Shown: piece by piece, positions 1 through 7,790 of the stretch
How the letters are laid out: each line of letters opens with the position of its first letter
Numbering within the stretch: the stretch's first letter is position 1
NCBI GenBank assembly: GCA_945881915.1
Contig: CAMCVW010000034.1
Span: 1 to 37,533, forward strand
Reading direction: 5' to 3'
Origin: Thermoflexus hugenholtzii JAD2
Lineage (GTDB): Bacteria > Chloroflexota > Chloroflexia > Chloroflexales > Roseiflexaceae
Length of the DNA: 37,533 nucleotides
Translations under genes and position numbers: made by a program
Notes under the pieces: generated by a model
What the model saw: only the letters and a program-made list of their open reading frames with translations
Told to the model about the DNA's origin: nothing
Databases searched by the model: none

Positions 1-1008
1 GTCATTATGCAAAACGGTGCTGCCAAGGCTGATCTCGACGCCGTGTTGGCGCGGGTCGAAGGATTCAAGCTACGCGGCAGTGTGACCGTCGGTGAATCGC
101 AGAATATCATCGGCATCGTCGGTACCCCCATTCCACCGCAACTCCAAGAGATGCTCGAGAGCATGTCGGGCGTGCGCGAAGTCGTCCGCATCTCGCGCCC
201 GTACAAGCTCGCCACCCGTGAGTTCCACCCGCGCGACACCATTGTCGACGTCGGTGGTGTGCAGGTGGGCGGTGGATCTGCCGTCGTCATGGCCGGACCC
301 TGTGCCGTCGAATCCGAGACACAGATTATGACGGTGGCCCATGCCATCAAAAAAGCCGGCGCACACATGTTGCGCGGTGGGGCATTCAAACCACGGTCGT
401 CGCCGTATAGCTTCCGTGGCATGGGGGAAGAAGCCCTCAAATTGATGGCCAAAGCCCGCACCGAGACCGGCTTGCCCATCGTCACCGAGGTCATGACCCC
501 CACCGATGTGGCCCTCGTGGCCGAGTACGCTGACCTCCTGCAAATCGGTGCCCGCAACATGCAAAACTACCAATTGCTGGAGGAAGTGGGCCGATCACAC
601 CGGCCGGTTTTGCTCAAACGCGGTCTGTCTGCGACGTTCGAGGAATGGATGTTGTCAGCCGAGTACATCATGAACCAGGGCAATCACAATATCATTTTGT
701 GCGAGCGCGGCATCCGTACGTTCGAGACGGCCACCCGCAACACGATGGACCTCAACGCCGTCGCACTGGGCAAAAAGCGCACCCACCTGCCCATCATCGT
801 CGACCCGTCGCACGGCACCGGTAAATGGTACTTGGTCGCACCGTTGGCGCTGGCTGGCCTCGCCGCGGGTGCCGATGGTCTGATGATCGAAGTTCACCCC
901 GATCCCGATAAGGCCACCTCGGACGGTCCACAATCGCTGACCCTCGAGAACTTCGCAACCCTGATGCCACGTATCAATGCACTGGCCGGGGTATTGCATT
1001 CGGTCTAA
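1..1008 (+). CDS. aroF: 3-deoxy-7-phosphoheptulonate (DAHP) synthase, Thermotoga-like class; 5' end cut by window
   Basis: Condenses phosphoenolpyruvate with erythrose 4-phosphate, the first step of the shikimate pathway, in the cytoplasm. Counting from the ATG at 7, the barrel carries [22 protein letters not shown] and DPSHGTG. C99, H269, E295 and D306 have the same spacing as the metal ligands I recall for Thermotoga maritima DAHP synthase. The first 65 or so residues form the small ferredoxin-like domain that mediates aromatic amino-acid feedback in that class. Codons 1-6 (Val-Ile) are in frame before the ATG, and family members begin like M-x-V-V-L-K-P-G. The true start is therefore probably two or three codons upstream of the window. 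Two hairpins follow the stop. The class assignment is firm; the allosteric effector is not visible. Confidence 0.95.
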   Translation, partial: VIMQNGAAKADLDAVLARVEGFKLRGSVTVGESQNIIGIVGTPIPPQLQEMLESMSGVREVVRISRPYKLATREFHPRDTIVDVGGVQVGGGSAVVMAGPCAVESETQIMTVAHAIKKAGAHMLRGGAFKPRSSPYSFRGMGEEALKLMAKARTETGLPIVTEVMTPTDVALVAEYADLLQIGARNMQNYQLLEEVGRSHRPVLLKRGLSATFEEWMLSAEYIMNQGNHNIILCERGIRTFETATRNTMDLNAVALGKKRTHLPIIVDPSHGTGKWYLVAPLALAGLAAGADGLMIEVHPDPDKATSDGPQSLTLENFATLMPRINALAGVLHSV

Positions 1009-1028
1009 TTTCTACCCATAGGCCCACG

Positions 1029-1054
1029 GCCTGCCCCCCGTTCCGGGGGCAGGC
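1029..1054 (+). terminator. GC-rich hairpin after aroF
   Basis: A perfect 10-bp stem (GCCTGCCCCC with GGGGGCAGGC) encloses a 6-nt loop, 20 bp after the aroF stop. No T-run follows, so it may only pause polymerase or protect the mRNA end. It lies just before a second palindrome. Confidence 0.5.
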
Positions 1055-1066
1055 TGGGGCTATGGG

Positions 1067-1092
1067 GCGGGGCTTATTGCAATAAGCCCCGC
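1067..1092. repeat. 26-bp perfect palindrome, GGGGCTTATTG family, copy 1
   Basis: The arms GCGGGGCTTATTG and CAATAAGCCCCGC are perfectly complementary with no loop. Closely similar arms recur at 19106-19158 behind another gene, so this is a dispersed palindromic element. Here it sits between aroF and the prfB -10 box and could act as part of the aroF terminator. Confidence 0.75.
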
Positions 1093-1102
1093 TCAATTTC
1101 TC

Positions 1103-1108
1103 TATAAT
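1103..1108 (+). promoter_or_regulatory. Candidate -10 box for prfB
   Basis: A consensus TATAAT lies 26 bp before the prfB ATG. A TTGCAA inside the preceding palindrome is 20 bp upstream, which is longer than ideal, so the -35 assignment is unsure. AAAGGA at 1122-1127 is a good ribosome binding site, 7 nt from the ATG at 1135. Confidence 0.45.
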
Positions 1109-1134
1109 AAACACAATATCGAAAGGAACAGCTC

Positions 1135-2233
1135 ATGGCTATTACCCTCGCAGAAGTGGAGACCCTACGGCAACGCTTTGACGGCGTCCGTGGGCGGCTT
1201 TGACCTCGCTACAAAACAAACACAACTCGATGCCCTCGAACAGCAAGCAGCCGACCCCGACATCTGGAACAACCCCACCAACGCCCAACTGGTGATGCAG
1301 CGCATGACGCGCATTAAAAACGAATTGAATCGCTGGGCGTCCGTCGATGCACGACTGCAATCCACTGCAGAATTCGCCGAACTGGGCGATGATTCGCTCG
1401 CCAGTGAAGTCGACAGCGAATATGCGGCATTGCTCACCCTCATAGACGCACTCGAAATCGAAGTCTTGCTCAGCGGTCCCTACGACGACCGCGACGCATT
1501 CCTATCCATCAAAGCCGGCATGGGCGGTACTGACGCCGCCGATTGGGCCGAGATGCTGTTGCGTACCTACACGCGCTGGGCCGAAAAAAGGAACTTCACT
1601 TGCCACCTCGTGGACCAGACCATGGGCGAAGAAGCAGGCATCAAAAGCGCCACCCTCGAAATCCGCGGCGACTATGCCTATGGCCTCTGCAAAGCCGAAG
1701 CCGGCGTCCATCGCCTGATCCGTCTGTCACCCTTTAACTCGGCCAATACGCGCCAGACATCCTTTGCCCTCATCGAAGTCCTGCCCGAAGTCGACGACGC
1801 GCCGGAGCTCAGCCTCAAACCCGAAGACATCCGCGTCGACGTCTACCGCGCCGGTGGCCATGGCGGCCAAGGCGTCAACACGACCGACTCGGCGGTGCGC
1901 CTGACCTACAAACCAGGCACACCCGAGCAGATCGTCGTCACCTGCCAGAACGAACGCTCGCAGATCCAAAACAAAGAAACCGCCATGAAGGTCTTGCGCG
2001 GACGTCTGCTCGAGCGTGAGCTTGTGCGCCTGCGTGAGGAACGCGATCGTCTGAAGGGTGCCTTCCAAAAAGCCGACTTCGGCAGTCAGATGCGCAGCTT
2101 CTACCTGCACCCGTATACCCTGGTCAAAGACCATCGCACCGACCACGAGACCTCGAATGTGCAAGGGGTGCTGGACGGTGATTTGGACCCGTTCATCGAT
2201 GCGTATTTGCGCTGGAATGTCGGGAGAGAATGA
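1135..2233 (+). CDS. prfB: Peptide chain release factor 2, expressed by programmed +1 frameshift
   Basis: RF2 recognises UGA and UAA stop codons and triggers peptide release on the ribosome. Translation starts at ATG 1135 and reads 22 codons to CTT 1198-1200, followed by an in-frame TGA at 1201-1203. A +1 slip then continues at GAC 1202, giving 365 residues, the same length as E. coli RF2. The second part carries the SPF codon-recognition tripeptide (RLSPFNSANTRQTSF) and the catalytic GGQ loop (GGHGGQGVN). The ATG at 1178 in the second frame would remove the RF2 N-terminus and is not the start. Frameshifting here is the known autoregulation: scarce RF2 slows TGA decoding and favours the shift. 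Confidence 0.97.
1190..1204 (+). promoter_or_regulatory. prfB +1 frameshift site
   Basis: The slippery CTT-TGA-C is preceded, three nucleotides upstream, by G-rich GTGGG. This occupies the place of the internal Shine-Dalgarno stimulator (AGGGGG) of the E. coli site. The stimulator is therefore present but weaker than the textbook version. Confidence 0.92.
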
Positions 2234-2325
2234 GCAATGAGTAGTTAGTAATGAGTAGTTATCAGTTATCAGTGGTTGAGTATTGTATTATTTCTGGGCA
2301 CTGGCCCGCGAGAGATAAAGAAAGT

Positions 2326-2355
2326 ACACGCCGGCGAGCTTGGCTCCCGGCGTGT
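2326..2355. terminator. Hairpin between prfB and the heptamer array
   Basis: Arms ACACGCCGG and CCGGCGTGT are extended inward by GAGC/GCTC with one bulged C and a 3-nt loop. On the minus strand the stem is followed by a pyrimidine-rich ACTTTCTTT. It could end transcription from either side, about 90 bp beyond prfB. Confidence 0.5.
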
Positions 2356-2371
2356 TCTCGTGTATGCCTCA

Positions 2372-2572
<201 letters not shown>

Positions 2573-2588
<16 letters not shown>

Positions 2589-2644
2589 TAGTCTGGGTTC
2601 ATCCAGTACGGTTCCCACTGGTGACCAGCGAGGTCAATCGGCAT
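2573..2644 (-). CDS. Possible 23-residue ORF ending inside the heptamer array
   Basis: The ATG at 2644 (minus strand) has a strong GGAGG ribosome binding site 6 nt upstream. The product is rich in Trp, Tyr and Pro (it contains HQWEPYWMNPDY). The last codons and the TGA stop come from the degenerate edge of the heptamer array, so this looks like the start of a longer gene cut off by the array, or a short leader-type peptide. I recognise no family. The good ribosome binding site is the only real evidence for translation. Confidence 0.3.
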
Positions 2645-2746
2645 CGCACACCTCCATAAAAGCGCGATATGTAGCATTTTGAGATTTAGTTGACGAATCC
2701 AAAACCTACCAGTACTAAGTCCTATTTGTATTGAACGGGAGTCACG

Positions 2747-3172
2747 ATGTTTGACTTTTCTGCTATCCCCTGGTTGGGCGTGTTGCTGTGCATGATTGTC
2801 GCGATTGTGAGCGGGTCGATTTGGTATGGCCCCAAGACGTTCTTCCCGGTCTGGTGGACGGGCATCGGCAAAACCGGCGCACAGATCCCCGGCGGCGGCC
2901 AAAACATGGGGATGGTCTTTGGGTTGACCTTCGTGGCCTGTTTTTTTCAGGCGCTGATGATGTCGGTCGTCCTGCACGCGCTCCATCCCGACGGCTACAC
3001 GTGGTCAGTAGGCGCGCAAGCCGGTATCCTCTTTTGGCTGGCCTTTGTGATGCCGACATACCTGGTCAACAAGCTGTTTGCTGGGCATCCGTTGTATGTC
3101 TGGGGCATCGAAATCGGCAATCACCTGGTGAACTTCGTGCTGTTCGGTATCATTTTGTCGTTTTTTGCGTAG
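2747..3172 (+). CDS. DUF1761-family integral membrane protein
   Basis: A 141-residue hydrophobic protein of unknown function. Four membrane segments are apparent (about residues 6-27, 52-76, 86-106 and 118-140). The WYGPKTFFPVWW segment after the first helix, followed by a Gly-rich loop, is the pattern of DUF1761 proteins. GGGAG at 2737-2741 is a good ribosome binding site 5 nt from the ATG. It stands alone: the gene-poor array region lies upstream and a strong terminator downstream. No function should be inferred beyond membrane location. Confidence 0.8.
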   Translation: MFDFSAIPWLGVLLCMIVAIVSGSIWYGPKTFFPVWWTGIGKTGAQIPGGGQNMGMVFGLTFVACFFQALMMSVVLHALHPDGYTWSVGAQAGILFWLAFVMPTYLVNKLFAGHPLYVWGIEIGNHLVNFVLFGIILSFFA

Positions 3173-3189
3173 AAAACACGCATCGTGCT

Positions 3190-3221
3190 GCGGGGCGACG
3201 TCGTCGCCCCGCGGTTTTTTT
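3190..3221 (+). terminator. Rho-independent terminator after the DUF1761 gene (dispersed repeat copy 1)
   Basis: GCGGGGCGA pairs with TCGCCCCGC around a CGTCG loop, followed by GG and seven T. Positions 3189-3218 are identical to 5254-5283, so the whole 30-bp terminator is a repeated cassette. Confidence 0.9.
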
Positions 3222-3336
3222 GCACTGGCGACAATCATGCGGTACCACTGGAGTGCTGCAGGGGCACAGAAAACTGCGGCACCGCGATGCCCGTTTGCTA
3301 TGTATACACGCATGTGCTGCTCTGATTGTTGAAACA

Positions 3337-3369
3337 TAAATATATTATTAATTTTAACCATGATATACT
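3337..3369 (+). promoter_or_regulatory. AT-rich promoter region of the pentapeptide-repeat gene
   Basis: TGATATACT at 3361-3369 fits an extended -10 box. The upstream 13-mer TAAATATATTATT (3337-3349) occurs identically at 5385-5397 before the next secreted-protein gene. No good -35 is visible. Confidence 0.45.
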
Positions 3370-3423
3370 CCCATTCAGAGAATTATTTGTCAGAAACATC
3401 ATTTCAACAAAGAAAGTACAGCG

Positions 3424-5223
3424 ATGCGACGGTATATACAAATCTCAATTCTGTGTTGTGCGCTTATTTTGGGAGGACTGCGTACGTCGCTCCCGCAGGT
3501 GTACGGCTCCGGGGGTGATTGTAGCGCCCGAGGGCCTGGGGTCGATTTATCGGATTGTGTTTTGTCGGGGCTGGATCTGCGTGGAGTTGATTTTACCGGA
3601 GCAGATTTTACGTCTGCGATTCTGTCGCGCACCGATTTTACTGGTGCAACGCTCACCGATGCAGATTTTTCGGATGCAAACATGGATAGTGTGCGCTTGA
3701 CCGGTACCAATCTGGCAGGAGCCAATCTGGATCCGCAATTCCTCTTTGGGATTTCGTCGGGAGGCATTCGCGGCGTCCCACGCAACATGCCAAGCGCCTA
3801 TCGACTCATCCTCGGCCATATTGTGGGTCGCAGAGCCAATCTCGACAATGCGGATTTGATGGGTGCTGATCTCTCATCGTTGTCTCTGTACGGAGTGAGC
3901 CTCACAGGCGCCAATTTGACAGCAACGAATCTGAGCGGATCCGACCTTGGATATGCAAATCTGACGGGAGCGATTCTGACGTCCACAAATCTGAGCGGAG
4001 CGGACCTTTCGTATGCAAATCTGTCGGAAGCGATTCTGACCTCCACAAACCTGACGGGAGCGACGACCAACTCCACAAAGTTCAAGGGAGCAAAGTTTAC
4101 GCGCCCGTTGCTGGGTGTATCGACATTCGCAGGCCTCGACTGTACCAATGCGGTATTCCATGATGTGGATTTGGATGGCATCAGCCTCGCCACTGCGACG
4201 CTGACGAATGTGGCCAGCAAAAACATTACAGGGAGCCCGATTCTCCCCGTTGGGTGTTCAGTCGTCCAAGGCTACCTGGTCGGACCCACCGCCAACCTCG
4301 CCGGTGCACAGTTACGCGGGAGTAACTTGACCGATGTCAATTTGGGGTTTGTCACCCTGACAGGTGCCGATCTGACGCAGGCAAACCTTACCCGAACTAA
4401 CCTCAGCAATGCAATCCTGGTGGCGACAAATCTGACGTCGGTCAATGCAGCACAGGCGAACTTCACCCACGCGACGATTGCCTACAGCACCCTTTCGGGT
4501 GCAGTACTTGCCAACAGCACCATGACGGGGCTGTCTGCGCGCGGCAACACCGGCACGCCTGCCAGCCTGCCGAGTAGTTGGACCCTCGTATCGGGCTATC
4601 TGCTTGGACCAACGGCATTTTTGCCGGGCGCATCCTTCGCAGCGGGGACCAATCTGAGCGGCCTCGACCTGCGTAATGCATACCTCACAGCGGGAACATT
4701 TGCCGCAGTGAATCTGAGCGGTGCAACTCTCGCAGGTGCACATTTGAGCGGGTCAGACCTGAGCGGGGCAACACTGACCAATGCCAATCTCGGTGGAGCA
4801 ATTCTCACTGCCGGTACGTATAATCGCGCGTCTTTTCGGGGCGCAAACCTGACGTACGCAAACCTCAGCGATGCGACGTTTGTCGATGCCGATTTGACCG
4901 GTGCAGTGCTGAATGATGCAATCTGGACAAACGCCTCCTGCCCCGATGGCAGCGCCAGCACCACGCACGGCGCGAGCTGTGTGGGCTTCTTGACGACCCG
5001 CACGCCGACAGCCACCGCAACGTTGACCGTATCTGCGACGCCAATCCGGACTGTCAGCGCCACCCGAGTAACCACACCCAGCAAAACACTAATCAAAGCA
5101 CCCAGCAAATCACCCACCCGCTCCAGAACGTCTACCCGCACCCGTACCCCTACCAAAAAAGCCGGTGGACGAGGTGTTCCCACCGTCACACGAACCCGCA
5201 GTATTCCCACTGCCACGCGCTGA
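3424..5223 (+). CDS. Secreted pentapeptide-repeat protein with basic Thr-rich C-terminal tail
   Basis: A 599-residue protein with an N-terminal signal-like segment (about residues 1-29) and long runs of A(D/N)Lxx pentapeptides, which fold into a right-handed quadrilateral beta-helix. The repeats are interrupted three times by a related insert containing an LP...GyL.GPtA-like segment, near residues 120-140, 280-295 and 378-400, so the protein has about four helical blocks. The last 80 or so residues are a Thr/Ser/Pro/Arg/Lys-rich tail (TPTATATLT...TRTRTPTKK) like the linkers of the two secreted proteins at 9596-11591. It is probably extracellular or surface-bound; the ligand is unknown. AAAG 10 nt before the ATG is only a weak ribosome binding site. 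An identical-class terminator follows the gene. Confidence 0.85.
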   Translation: MRRYIQISILCCALILGGLRTSLPQVYGSGGDCSARGPGVDLSDCVLSGLDLRGVDFTGADFTSAILSRTDFTGATLTDADFSDANMDSVRLTGTNLAGANLDPQFLFGISSGGIRGVPRNMPSAYRLILGHIVGRRANLDNADLMGADLSSLSLYGVSLTGANLTATNLSGSDLGYANLTGAILTSTNLSGADLSYANLSEAILTSTNLTGATTNSTKFKGAKFTRPLLGVSTFAGLDCTNAVFHDVDLDGISLATATLTNVASKNITGSPILPVGCSVVQGYLVGPTANLAGAQLRGSNLTDVNLGFVTLTGADLTQANLTRTNLSNAILVATNLTSVNAAQANFTHATIAYSTLSGAVLANSTMTGLSARGNTGTPASLPSSWTLVSGYLLGPTAFLPGASFAAGTNLSGLDLRNAYLTAGTFAAVNLSGATLAGAHLSGSDLSGATLTNANLGGAILTAGTYNRASFRGANLTYANLSDATFVDADLTGAVLNDAIWTNASCPDGSASTTHGASCVGFLTTRTPTATATLTVSATPIRTVSATRVTTPSKTLIKAPSKSPTRSRTSTRTRTPTKKAGGRGVPTVTRTRSIPTATR

Positions 5224-5254
5224 ATCTTGGGGCAGGTGGAAACACCCCATTCTT

Positions 5255-5283
5255 GCGGGGCGACGTCGTCGCCCCGCGGTTTT
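5255..5283 (+). terminator. Rho-independent terminator after the pentapeptide-repeat gene (dispersed repeat copy 2)
   Basis: The same GCGGGGCGA...TCGCCCCGC hairpin with CGTCG loop as at 3190, followed by GGTTTTGTT. The T-run is shorter than in copy 1. Confidence 0.87.
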
Positions 5284-5384
5284 GTTGTGCATCCGCGGGA
5301 GTATCCATCGCGCTGGAGGAACGTGACGTCAGAGAGATACTCATTGGGCAGAAGCCTCACTGCGTACAAAATGACGTCAAAATG

Positions 5385-5424
5385 TAAATATATTATTTAC
5401 GTAATGCGTATTTGTGGTTAAATA
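5385..5424 (+). promoter_or_regulatory. AT-rich upstream element of the gene at 5451
   Basis: The 13-mer TAAATATATTATT (5385-5397) is identical to that at 3337-3349. TTTACG (5396-5401) and TAAATA (5419-5424) are 17 bp apart and could be weak -35/-10 boxes. AAGGGG ahead of the ATG at 5451 is a good ribosome binding site. Confidence 0.35.
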
Positions 5425-5450
5425 GGGATGTACCGTGAAAGGGGACAGGA

Positions 5451-6470
5451 ATGAAGAAATTTCTCGCTATCGTGTTCGTGGCATTCATGCTTTTGGGCTC
5501 GACGCCCAATCGGCCTGCGCTAGCAGCTGACGGGGAGCGTTGTTTTGGCGAAACAGGATTCTGTATCAGTGGACGTATTCGTCAGTATTGGGAAAACAAT
5601 GGTGGATTGCCAGTCTTTGGCTTCCCCAAGTAAGCCCAGGGCCCGATGGTCATCGAAGGTAAAACATTCGAAGCACAGAATTTCGAGCGGAACCGCCTCG
5701 AACTGCATCCTGAGAATGCCGCACCGTATGACGTGTTGTTGGGTCGACTCGGTGCTTTTGATATGATTGCGACATTTAACGCAGAAACGTCAGATGTAAC
5801 ACAGGCAGTTGACTACAACACTGACAGTTTTAGTGACGGTTCGTTGAAGAAGGATTCCAAGTATTGCAAATGGTTTTCCCAAACAAGACAGTTTGTCTGT
5901 AACGAATTCTTGGATTACTGGAAGTCACACGGCTTGCAACTCGATGGAAAGCCCGGCTACACCGAAGCTGAAAGCTTAGCACTGTTTGGTTTGCCTTTGT
6001 CGTACACAATGACCTGGACACTCGAAGGCACACCTCGGTTTGTACAAATATTTGAACGTGCTCGGTTTGAACTGCACGAAGACAAACCAGAGCCGTATCG
6101 TGTGTTGCTCGGTTTGCTGGGGAATCAATACCTTGGTGCTGGGGTGACGCCACCTGCGATTACCCACGAAATTACTTGGTATCCCAAATTCATCTTTGGT
6201 TCGGATATCACAAAATTTGAAACGTCACTCACGGGACAAAACAAATGGACTACCTATGTGTTTACTGCAAATGCAGATACCAATTTCTCTGCTGCAAATG
6301 GAGTAGAAGCAACAATCAAAGACGACATTTCTGGTGATTCTGCATTTGTTGATATCCGGATCAACGGTTCAGTCATTTGGACGAATGTCGAAATCAAGAA
6401 TAATCGCTTGGTCGTCATGGGGCATGCTGCGTCGCCATATGTTGTTGAGTATCGAGATAATTATCGCTAA
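5451..6470 (+). pseudogene. Secreted two-unit FERNRLELHPEN-type protein, interrupted by an in-frame TAA
   Basis: One frame runs from 5451 to 6470 (339 sense-length positions) but is broken by TAA at 5631-5633 (codon 61). Before it are a signal peptide (MKKFLAIVF... ending ALA-A) and the start of unit 1 (CFGETGFCISGRIRQYW...GLPVFGFP). After it the same frame completes unit 1 (FERNRLELHPEN...YDVLLGRLG). A second unit follows (VCNEFLDYW...FERARFELHEDKPEPYRVLLGLLG), then a C-terminal domain of about 110 residues that I do not recognise. The ATG at 5646 has no convincing ribosome binding site and would lack a signal peptide. A single change (for example CAA to TAA) explains the break, and the rest of the frame is intact. 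Recent inactivation, readthrough or a base-call error are all possible. Confidence 0.75.
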
Positions 6471-6486
6471 TCTCTACCCACTAAAA

Positions 6487-6521
6487 ACGCGGCACGATTG
6501 CAGAGCAATCGTGCCGCGTTT
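6487..6521. terminator. Bidirectional terminator between convergent genes
   Basis: A 14-bp stem (ACGCGGCACGATTG with its complement) and a 5-nt loop lie between the stop at 6470 (+) and glcE (-). The stem is preceded by AAAA and followed by TTT, so it has a T-run on either strand. Confidence 0.9.
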
Positions 6522-6527
6522 TGTATA

Positions 6528-7781
6528 TCAGACCACAAACCGACCCGGATTCAAGCGCCCCTGCGGATCGAACTCCGCTTTGATGCGCTGCATCACGTCG
6601 GCCCCACCGGCTGGCGGATGCCAATAGCGCGCCAGTGTGGTGTCTGTTGTGGCAACGGCAATCACTTCGGGCATGGCTTCGATCCAGGCATTCTGCTGCG
6701 CGCTGCTGAGCCCCGTCAAGCGCACATAGCCGCAACCCACACTGGCGCGCACATGGACGACTGGGTCAACGCCCAGACGTTGGCCACAATCCGCAATCCG
6801 CGCGAGGACGTCACCAACAAACGCCGGAATCGTCGCCCAGCGCAGCAGTAACTCACCCGAGGCCAATGCATCTGTCGTGCGCGCATCGGCAATGACCTGC
6901 CAGAGGGCATCGTGCTCCTGCAAGCGGCGCACGGTGCTACGGGCACCATGGGTTGTGGCCAATGCAACTGCATCGCGGATGTGCCGTTCGACCGATGGCT
7001 CGGGGCCCTCACAGCCGATTGCGACGACCCATTGGGCTTCGAAGCCCACTGCCCGAGCCAGCGTGGCATCCAGCAACTCACACGCCACCGGCGTCAGCTG
7101 CGACTGCATCAGCGTGTCGACAATGGTCAGTGCAGTGTGACGCGTCGCACAGCCAAGCAGAATACTGCCCCGCGCCGGTGGGATGGGGATGAGCTTGAAG
7201 TTGGCCGCGGTGATGAGCGCCAGGGTGCCGTAGCTGCCATGATAGAGCTTCATCATGTCGAAGCCGCTGACGTTTTTGACGACCATCCCGCCCGCGCGCG
7301 ACGGCTGGCCATTCACTTCGACAACGTGGATGCCGATAATCATGTCACGCAGCAAGCCGTATTGGGCGCGGCGCGGGCCATCAGCAGCGGTCGCAATCAT
7401 CCCACCAATCGTCGTGCGCGCAGGCAGGGCGGGATCGATGGGAATCATCTGGCCATGGGTCGCTAAGTATGCGCGTAGGGCACCGGCGGTCATCCCGGCT
7501 TCGACCGATATGGTCAAATCATTCGGCTCGTGCTGAAGCACGCCCGTCAATGCCGCTGTCGATACCACGAGGTCGACGCGGGTCGGTGGCGCACCGATGA
7601 GCTGCTGTGTGCCGCCACCCCAGGGAATGACGGACCAACCCTGCTGGGCAGCGTCGTGCATCACTGCAGATACCTCGGCTTGGCTGCGCGGGATGGCGAC
7701 CCGCTCGGGAATGACCCCGTGAATGGTGTGTGCCGCGAGCGTCGTCGGGTCGGTCGAAAGGACCGGTGTAGGATTGCTCAT
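6528..7781 (-). CDS. glcE: Glycolate oxidase FAD-binding subunit GlcE
   Basis: 417 residues of the FAD-linked oxidase (PCMH-type) fold. GlcE works with GlcD and the iron-sulfur subunit GlcF to oxidise glycolate to glyoxylate, passing electrons to the respiratory chain. Visible FAD-domain features include VIPWGGGTQQ near residue 50, the TIGGMIATAADGPRRAQYG segment near residue 125 and VVKNVSGFDMMKLYHGSYGTL. The protein is shorter than GlcD, as in E. coli. TAGGAG lies 6 nt before the ATG. The gene begins 9 bp after the glcD stop, so the two are co-transcribed. No glcF lies on either side; the next features are a bidirectional terminator and an opposite-strand gene. Confidence 0.9.
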   Translation of the reverse strand: MSNPTPVLSTDPTTLAAHTIHGVIPERVAIPRSQAEVSAVMHDAAQQGWSVIPWGGGTQQLIGAPPTRVDLVVSTAALTGVLQHEPNDLTISVEAGMTAGALRAYLATHGQMIPIDPALPARTTIGGMIATAADGPRRAQYGLLRDMIIGIHVVEVNGQPSRAGGMVVKNVSGFDMMKLYHGSYGTLALITAANFKLIPIPPARGSILLGCATRHTALTIVDTLMQSQLTPVACELLDATLARAVGFEAQWVVAIGCEGPEPSVERHIRDAVALATTHGARSTVRRLQEHDALWQVIADARTTDALASGELLLRWATIPAFVGDVLARIADCGQRLGVDPVVHVRASVGCGYVRLTGLSSAQQNAWIEAMPEVIAVATTDTTLARYWHPPAGGADVMQRIKAEFDPQGRLNPGRFVV

Positions 7782-7790
7782 CAGATGCTC

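Noticed and set aside
1201-1203. In-frame TGA in prfB as a disabling mutation
   Set aside because: Position 23, CTT-TGA-C context and the G-rich stimulator match the known programmed frameshift.
4596-5369. 257-residue minus-strand frame opposite the pentapeptide-repeat gene
   Set aside because: Antisense to a repetitive, clearly coding gene; its sequence mirrors the repeats and has no recognisable domain or ribosome binding site.
5631-5633. Selenocysteine or pyrrolysine recoding at the interrupted surface-protein gene
   Set aside because: The codon is TAA, which is used for neither; a nonsense change or sequencing error is simpler.
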